Assembly: GCF_000517065.1 (NCBI RefSeq) | Contig: NZ_KI912105.1 | Location: forward strand, 3,189,684-3,253,683 | Length of the DNA stretch: 64,000 nt | Source of the DNA: Alkaliflexus imshenetskii DSM 15055 | Lineage (GTDB): Bacteria; Bacteroidota; Bacteroidia; Bacteroidales; Marinilabiliaceae | Direction of reading: 5' to 3' | The notes under the pieces: generated by a model | The model's database searches: none | The model's input: the letters and a program-made list of their open reading frames with translations, nothing else | Told to the model about the DNA's origin: nothing | Shown here: positions 58,832 through 64,000 of the stretch, piece by piece | Position numbering within the stretch: position 1 is the first letter of the stretch | How the letters are laid out: each line of letters starts with the position of its first letter | Made by a program: the position numbers and the translations under genes

Positions 58832-59707
58832 TTAGGAAAGTTTTCGGATTAAATCCACTATCTCGTTGTCAGGCTTAAAACCCAAATCGTACACAGGTAC
58901 CTGAGAGGTAAAATCTATTAGCTTATCTAAATGTTGAGCCGACATCTCTTTATTAAAAAGATGCTGAATACAGTTGGCCATAACCCGCATGGAGCCTTTG
59001 ACGCCTTCTACTTTTGAGACTTCGTTCACCGGCGATTGCCTAATCAGAAAAATCTTGTCGATTGGGTAGGCGAGTGGCGGCTGTGAGTAGAACACCATGG
59101 GCGTATTAAACATGTGCCATCTGCCATCCGTCTTATGAATCCAGAGGCGGTCATCGTTGCAGACGGTGGCGCCGGACTCTTTCCATATTTTGGCCATAGT
59201 TGATTTACCTGTGCCCGATACAGCTGTAAAGATGTAATTTTTATCCTCGTGTGAAATACCTGACGCGTGTATCAGAAATCCACCTGAAAAGTGTGCCAGA
59301 TAAACCATAAGTAATGACCCCAGTGGTTGAAAAAGTGGGTCAATGACAATTGTCTCATTTGATTTGGTCTGTATCCAAATGTCGATGCGCTTTTCTGAGG
59401 GTGTAATGATGGCCAGCACCCGGTCGGCAAAATTTGGGATTATGTATTCAATTTTTATGGCAATGGTGGCGTTGTTCGTATAGATAAACCAGTTGTATGG
59501 CATTAACAGGTTGTCTGTTGATTTTCCGGCAAATTCTGGTTTATACGCTTCGAGCGAAGGCGTGTGTTCCGATACGTTAAAGCAGCACAAATATTCAGAT
59601 GATGGCTGAATGATGGGAGATAGATATCCGGCAGAAGGGAGAAGTTTGAACCGTATCCGCTCGTCTGACTGAAGTTTGAGTTTTACCGGGGCAATATACA
59701 AATCCAT
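58832..59707 (-). CDS. HPrK-like serine kinase of a RiPP-like trio
   Basis: 291-residue protein whose C-terminal half resembles HPr kinase/PEP carboxykinase-type kinases. 'GGFLIHASGIS' (about 142-152, His147) precedes the P-loop 'TAVSGTGKSTMAK' (G165, K168, S169), followed by 'TVCNDDRLWI' (Asp185-186, metal/catalysis) and 'NTPMVFYSQPP'. The N-terminal 130 residues are diverged. It lacks the usual HPr kinase N-domain and no HPr gene is near, so it is not the carbon-control enzyme. Kinases of this type (ThcoK, PadeK) phosphorylate lasso precursor peptides. It lies 20 bp after the small peptide gene and is the last gene of the pqqD-peptide-kinase operon; the peptide is the likely substrate. Confidence 0.75.
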   Translation of the reverse strand: MDLYIAPVKLKLQSDERIRFKLLPSAGYLSPIIQPSSEYLCCFNVSEHTPSLEAYKPEFAGKSTDNLLMPYNWFIYTNNATIAIKIEYIIPNFADRVLAIITPSEKRIDIWIQTKSNETIVIDPLFQPLGSLLMVYLAHFSGGFLIHASGISHEDKNYIFTAVSGTGKSTMAKIWKESGATVCNDDRLWIHKTDGRWHMFNTPMVFYSQPPLAYPIDKIFLIRQSPVNEVSKVEGVKGSMRVMANCIQHLFNKEMSAQHLDKLIDFTSQVPVYDLGFKPDNEIVDLIRKLS

Positions 59708-59727
59708 GTTTGTTGGATTAAAACCCT

Positions 59728-59967
59728 CTAATACTTCGGAGAATTTCCAAAAGGATTCTCAGCTTGCTTGTAATTAAGTGAACCGTAATCAGGGCTTTTT
59801 GTTGCTTTTTCCATTTCCGAAGAGTTGTCAGTAAAATCAGGAAGCTCATCACACTCTCCTTCACATATAGTTATGCCAGTAAGCGTTATTGCTACATCCA
59901 GTTCCACCTCCTCAATGGCCGGTTTACGGTAGGTTTTCTTGATATTATATAGTGAAGTAATTTTCAT
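59728..59967 (-). CDS. Small peptide with YxxP leader-like motif, candidate RiPP precursor
   Basis: 79-residue peptide. Residues 10-18 read 'KKTYRKPAI', a YxxPxI motif like the lasso-peptide leader motif YxxPxL that PqqD-type recognition domains bind. A hydrophobic stretch ('VAITLTGITI', about 25-34) is followed by CxxxC ('CEGEC') and an acidic then Asn/Tyr/Ser-rich tail to the end ('NPFGNSPKY'). It starts four bases after the stop of the PqqD-like gene and ends 20 bp before the kinase gene. Short proteins with KKxYxxP starts are common in Bacteroidales without known function, so the precursor role is an inference from the neighbours. Confidence 0.6.
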   Translation of the reverse strand: MKITSLYNIKKTYRKPAIEEVELDVAITLTGITICEGECDELPDFTDNSSEMEKATKSPDYGSLNYKQAENPFGNSPKY

Positions 59968-59971
59968 TCAG

Positions 59972-60259
59972 TTAAGCAACTATTTCAATCAGTTGTTTTT
60001 CAATGGCTTCGTCAATAAAATGGATGATGTCTGCCCTTAATTGTTCCTTTTCTACGTTGTAGGAATCAAAAAGTTGCGTAACCACCTGATTTAAGGTGTT
60101 TTTTCCATCCAGGGCTTCCAGAATGGCGGCGCCTGTCTCGTTAAGGGTAATCACGCGGGTCATATCGGCCACGCTGTTAACCAAAGGCACCAGCACCATT
60201 TCATCGCCTACTTTCCGGGTCACAAAAGTATCACTTTTCAACCGGAAAACCGCATCCAT
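59972..60259 (-). CDS. PqqD-like peptide-recognition protein
   Basis: 95-residue protein from the ATG at 60259; a TTG at 60310 would extend it to 112. It matches the PqqD/RRE fold: 'FVTRKVGDEMVLVPL' (strands), 'VITLNETGAAILEALDGKNTLNQVVTQL' region with the family signature LNxTGaxIwxlLDG, and a final helix pair. PqqD-like domains bind leader peptides of ribosomally made, modified peptides. As first gene of the trio with a YxxP peptide and an HPrK-like kinase, it most likely presents that peptide to the kinase. No pqqA, pqqE, transglutaminase-like protease or asparagine synthetase-like cyclase is present. Confidence 0.8.
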   Translation of the reverse strand: MDAVFRLKSDTFVTRKVGDEMVLVPLVNSVADMTRVITLNETGAAILEALDGKNTLNQVVTQLFDSYNVEKEQLRADIIHFIDEAIEKQLIEIVA

Positions 60260-60448
60260 ATCAGCCACAATATCTTTGTTTACGCTTTTTATAACGTGCA
60301 AAGATTGCAAAAAAATCGGAATACCAATACCTGATTAGGGTACACTTTAACGTAATTTGACGAATGCAGACTTTTTTTTTGTGAAATGTCTTGATTTTAT
60401 TATGAATAGGGTGTATAGACGAGGCTTTTCGTGAGAACAAAGTCTTGT

Positions 60449-61465
60449 TTACAGGTTTCTTGCGTATGGCGCTGCGTCTTGTCCGGTAAATTCACCATTT
60501 AGATATTTGTAATAACCTGTTACGGCAATCATTGCGGCATTGTCGGTGGTGAAGGCAAGTTTGGGGATGTAGGTTTGCCAGCCACGCTTTTGCGCCTGAC
60601 TCGTTAATGCCGCGCGAAGACCGCTGTTTGCCGATACGCCACCTGCCAATGCTACCTCTTTAATACCGGTCTCTTTTGCGGCTTTTATAAGCTTATCCAT
60701 CAGAATATCGATGATGGTTTTTTGCAGAGAAGCGCATAGGTCGGCTTTGTTTTCTTCAACAAAATTTGGGTTTTCCTTTAGCCGGTCGCGCAGGAAGTAG
60801 AGAAACGAAGTTTTTAGTCCGCTAAAGCTGTAGTTGAGATCCGCAATTCGGGGTTTGCCAAATTCATACAAACTGGCATTGCCCTGTTGCGCATACTTGT
60901 CGATGAGGGGGCCACCCGGATAGGGAAAGCCCATCACTTTGGCACATTTGTCAAAGGCTTCACCCGCAGCATCGTCAATGGTCTGGCCAATGATTTCCAT
61001 GTCAAGGTGTGTACGCACAAGAATTATTTGGCTATTGCCACCTGAAACCAGCAAGCAGAGAAACGGAAATGAGGGCATTTTTTTATCCTCGTCATTCTCC
61101 TTTATAAAATGCGCCAGAACGTGTGCCTTGAGGTGATCCACCTCAATGAGCGGAATGTTTCTCGAGAGTGCAAAACCTTTGGCAAAAGAAGCTCCAACGA
61201 GCAGCGAACCCATGAGACCCGGGCCACGGGTAAACGCCACAGCATCCACATCTGTCGCTTTAATACCCGCATCCTTTAATGCTTTATCCACCACCGGAAT
61301 GATATTTTGCTGATGAGCTCTTGAAGCCAGCTCGGGAACCACACCACCGTATGCTTCGTGCACCGATTGTGAGGCTATCACATTGCTCAGAATGGTATTA
61401 TTTTTGATGATGGAAGCAGATGTGTCATCGCACGAAGATTCAATGCCGAGGATGGTGATTTCCAT
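60449..61465 (-). CDS. tsaD: tRNA N6-adenosine threonylcarbamoyltransferase
   Basis: Universal TsaD/Kae1 protein of 338 residues, which transfers threonylcarbamoyl to A37 of ANN-reading tRNAs. Metal ligands are in 'VDHLKAHVLAHF' (HxxxH) and 'AFTTDNAAMI' (Asp). 'SSCDDTSAS' at the N-terminus, 'LVSGGNSQIILV', 'GFPYPGGPLID' and 'LAGGVSANSGLR' are standard ASKHA/TsaD segments. Divergent from the TamB-like gene, a common arrangement in Bacteroidota. Confidence 0.96.
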   Translation of the reverse strand: MEITILGIESSCDDTSASIIKNNTILSNVIASQSVHEAYGGVVPELASRAHQQNIIPVVDKALKDAGIKATDVDAVAFTRGPGLMGSLLVGASFAKGFALSRNIPLIEVDHLKAHVLAHFIKENDEDKKMPSFPFLCLLVSGGNSQIILVRTHLDMEIIGQTIDDAAGEAFDKCAKVMGFPYPGGPLIDKYAQQGNASLYEFGKPRIADLNYSFSGLKTSFLYFLRDRLKENPNFVEENKADLCASLQKTIIDILMDKLIKAAKETGIKEVALAGGVSANSGLRAALTSQAQKRGWQTYIPKLAFTTDNAAMIAVTGYYKYLNGEFTGQDAAPYARNL

Positions 61466-61598
61466 AATGGGAATTATTTTAATTTAAAACCTGTTATCAG
61501 GCTGCATGTTCGGTTTAAGTTGATTATTTTTGTGGTACAAAGTGCAATATGGTCTCGTTTTTTGTCCGATTATCCCTGTCGGCGAAACTAAACCTCTT

Positions 61599-61680
61599 AT
61601 GCCACAACTCAAAACTAATAACCTTAAACCTTAAACCTTAAACTCAAAACCCTAAACTCAAAACTTAAAACTCAAAAACT
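61599..61680. repeat. CTTAAAC/CTCAAAAC short tandem tract
   Basis: A degenerate run of 7-9 bp units (CTTAAAC, CTCAAAACC, CTTAAAA) directly upstream of the TamB-like gene. No reading frame or strong fold is visible in it. Confidence 0.6.
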
Positions 61681-61699
61681 ATCATATCCGGGGGGTAAA

Positions 61700-64000
61700 A
61701 TTATCAAAAAAATACACAAAATATTAATTGTAGTGCTTTTGGCACTGATTGGATTTCCTGTTTTGGTATCCACAGTGCTTCTTATCCCTGCGGTTCAAAC
61801 CGGGTTGGTGCGCATCATCACCAATCGGCTTTCCACCGATTTAAATGCTGAAATATCCATTCAGAAAGTACGGATTGCTCCTTTTTCCGGCATCCATCTT
61901 TCCGGTTTTTTAATGAAGGACCAGTTGAAGGACACGCTTTTTTATGCCGAAAATGTCCGTGCAGGTGTCGATATGTTTTCGCTTCGTAAAAAACATCTTT
62001 ACATGGGTCGCGTCAGGTTTCAGTCGCCGGTGATCCATCTTGAGCAGCATGAGGAGGAGATGAATTTCTCTTTTTTGATGGATGCGCTAATAGCCAATCG
62101 AAAGGATAGTGCCGAGTGGAAATACTCCATTCGCAACCTGGTGATTCGCGATGGGCAGGTCTCTTTCAGTCACAGCATACTCGAAAATCCCAACGCCATC
62201 AAAAACAGACTCTATTTTACCGGTTTAGAGCTGGACGTACGTCGAATGTCTGATGTAAATGATTCGCTGGTGTTTGAAGTGGCTGATTTTGCAGTACGTG
62301 AGGAGATTGGACTTGCCATTGAGGCTTTTCGAACCACCGGCTTTGTTTATAAAGATCGCATTGTAATTCGTGACCTGCTTTTTCGAACAGCTGCCTCTTC
62401 GTTTGATTTTGCCGAGATTGAGCTGCCTTTGGTACGGGAGGATACTTCGGGTTATGAGATTCCGTTTCGGGGTTTGGCCAGGGAGATTGTGATTGCGCCT
62501 GATGAAGTTCGGATGCTCTTCTCCGGATTTCCACACATCGAAGATGATTTGCGGTTGTCGGGTCTCATATTTGGTTCGCTTGAGAATCTTAAGGGAAGGC
62601 AGATTACCGGCTCCTTTGGTCAGGATACGCGCATTGTGACCAGTTTTGATATCAATGGCCTCTCCAATTTTAACGAAGCTTTCCTCTATCTCGATATTGA
62701 GTCGTTTCAAACTTCAGTAGCCGACCTTGAGCTGCTTTTTGAAGGTGAAGCACCTGCTTTACCGCCCTCCTTTAAAGAGTTGGGCATCATCCGTTATAAA
62801 GGTAACGTCACCGGGTTTATCAACGATTTGGTGGCTTTTGGTGCTTTTACCACCAACCTGGGAGTCATCAATACAGATATTGGACTTAAACTGATGCCCA
62901 ACAGGGAGTTGATCTATTCGGGATTGATACGCACTTCGAGGTTTCATTTGGGCAGGCTGCTGAATCTGGCTCCTGCCATGCGCCGCATTTCGCTCGATAT
63001 GGAGATTAGTGGTAACCGCCGTTCCGGTGAAGACTATTTCCTTTTTATGGATGGAAACATTGCTTCTCTGGACTTTAACGATTACCTCTACAGCAACATT
63101 GCTGTTCAGGGGCTCATGCGCCATCAAATGTTTGATGGAAGCGTAAGAATAAACGACCCCAACGGACGGCTCGATTTTATTGGAAAAGTTGACATGTCGG
63201 GAGTGGTGCCCCATTTTAACTTCAGTGCAGCTGTGGCCAATGCACAGCTCGACAGGCTCAAACTTCTCCCCGATATGGAGGATGGCGTATTGTCGGTGGT
63301 GATTGAAACCAACTTCGAAGGGGATAATCTCGATGACCTCGTGGGTGAGATTGTGCTCCTGGATGGACTTCTCTCTACCCGAAATGCTTCAATCGATTTT
63401 GACTCCGTTTCTGTTCGTGCACACCGCATAGATACCGGTAAGCAATTGGTGCTCGAGTCTGCTTTTGCCCGTGGCACTGTAACCGGTAACTACTCCTTTC
63501 GAAATATCCGTCAGTCCATGTTCATGTTTCTGGACAACTATCTGCCATCGCTGGCTCATAAGAAATACAGAGCAGGCAGTAGAATTGTGAACGATTTTGA
63601 ATTCGATGTGGAGCTCATAAAAATTAGGGAGCTGATGTCTGTTTTTGTTAAGGAGTTGGATGTTAGTGATAAAGGTCACCTGAAAGGACATTTTTCCAAC
63701 AGACCCGCTTCCTTTGAGTTGGATGCAGGTTTCGATTTTCTCAATTATAAAAGTTTTTCATCCAGTGGATTTGAAGTGAAAGCCAGTTCCAGAGGGGCAC
63801 AGGATGCAGGAATTGTAATGCGTGCCGAGCGTGTGGCTTACGGGAAATTTCTGGATCTCATGAATTTTTCGATACATCAAAAAGCTGGTAACGACACGCT
63901 TGTGACAAATGTTTTTTGGAACAATTGGGATGAGGTATCTTATAGTGGAGCGCTTTATTCTACCACAGGTTTCAAAATCGATCAGGACGGAAACCGCCAT
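61700..64000 (+). CDS. TamB/DUF490-like translocation-assembly protein, 5' part, start unclear
   Basis: The frame is open from 61628 to the window end (over 760 codons used). From 61700 it reads 'IIKKIHKILIVVLLALIGFPVLVS', a typical TamB-like membrane anchor, then 'LIPAVQTGLVRIITNRLSTDL' region and 'IHLSGFLMKDQLKDTLFYAENV' region, matching the start of Bacteroidota TamB/AsmA-like proteins. The rest is beta-rich. There is no ATG, GTG or TTG at the expected start: the anchor begins with ATT (61700) or ATC (61703), after GGGGGG at 61690-61695. The first standard codon in frame is GTG at 61733, which would cut the anchor. Role: bridging lipids or barrel proteins to the outer membrane. The 3' end lies beyond the window. 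Confidence 0.75.
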   Translation, partial: MIKKIHKILIVVLLALIGFPVLVSTVLLIPAVQTGLVRIITNRLSTDLNAEISIQKVRIAPFSGIHLSGFLMKDQLKDTLFYAENVRAGVDMFSLRKKHLYMGRVRFQSPVIHLEQHEEEMNFSFLMDALIANRKDSAEWKYSIRNLVIRDGQVSFSHSILENPNAIKNRLYFTGLELDVRRMSDVNDSLVFEVADFAVREEIGLAIEAFRTTGFVYKDRIVIRDLLFRTAASSFDFAEIELPLVREDTSGYEIPFRGLAREIVIAPDEVRMLFSGFPHIEDDLRLSGLIFGSLENLKGRQITGSFGQDTRIVTSFDINGLSNFNEAFLYLDIESFQTSVADLELLFEGEAPALPPSFKELGIIRYKGNVTGFINDLVAFGAFTTNLGVINTDIGLKLMPNRELIYSGLIRTSRFHLGRLLNLAPAMRRISLDMEISGNRRSGEDYFLFMDGNIASLDFNDYLYSNIAVQGLMRHQMFDGSVRINDPNGRLDFIGKVDMSGVVPHFNFSAAVANAQLDRLKLLPDMEDGVLSVVIETNFEGDNLDDLVGEIVLLDGLLSTRNASIDFDSVSVRAHRIDTGKQLVLESAFARGTVTGNYSFRNIRQSMFMFLDNYLPSLAHKKYRAGSRIVNDFEFDVELIKIRELMSVFVKELDVSDKGHLKGHFSNRPASFELDAGFDFLNYKSFSSSGFEVKASSRGAQDAGIVMRAERVAYGKFLDLMNFSIHQKAGNDTLVTNVFWNNWDEVSYSGALYSTTGFKIDQDGNRH

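Noticed and set aside
58832-60310. Complete lasso-peptide cluster
   Set aside because: No transglutaminase-like protease and no asparagine synthetase-like cyclase in the window, so only a partial resemblance is claimed.

Overview
The window reads as chromosomal DNA of a Bacteroidota bacterium. Three proteins end in type IX secretion (T9SS) sorting domains and one carries SprB repeats. Three promoters fit the Bacteroidota pattern TTG-N21-TAnnTTTG, and purine-rich ribosome binding sites are mostly absent. Gene content also fits: CruF-type carotenoid genes, the ThiH route to thiazole, the classical menaquinone pathway, a YkpA-like ABC-F protein and a TamB-like protein. An order such as Marinilabiliales is plausible but not shown by the sequence. 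No rRNA, tRNA, IS element, prophage or CRISPR array was seen.

Layout. 0-8 kb: an Omp85-like barrel gene, then a carotenoid locus with crtB and crtI on the minus strand and a divergent plus-strand run of CrtD-like desaturase, CruF hydratase, acyltransferase and glycosyltransferase. Together these predict a hydroxylated, glycosylated and perhaps acylated carotenoid; no cyclase is present. 8-15 kb: an M16 peptidase, a TPR-like lipoprotein-sized protein and an SprB-repeat surface protein preceded by 21-bp-phased direct repeats. 15-17.5 kb: a minus-strand operon satD / DUF3307 / menE. 17.5-25.3 kb: a thiamine locus with promoter, TPP riboswitch, thiS, thiC, a TenI/ThiE-like gene, thiD, then thiE, thiG, thiH and thiF. 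25.3-38.5 kb: housekeeping genes, including two hotdog thioesterases, DUF819 and LrgAB membrane proteins, an MTA/SAH nucleosidase, an ABC-F ATPase, an AbgT transporter, a YkgJ protein, a YegP protein, a LexA-like regulator, menA and menC.

39-58.7 kb holds two giant secreted proteins of 2790 and 3554 residues, about 30 percent of the window. They are built from repeated beta-rich modules and share an almost identical C-terminal block, followed by related 3' hairpins. 58.8-60.3 kb (minus strand) is a compact trio: PqqD-like protein, a 79-residue peptide with a YxxP leader-like motif, and an HPrK-like kinase. This resembles part of a lasso-peptide pathway without its protease and cyclase, and is the best candidate for an undescribed system. 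The window closes with tsaD and the 5' part of a TamB-like gene that has no ATG, GTG or TTG at the expected start.

All family assignments come from reading motifs in the translated sequence; no database search was run.
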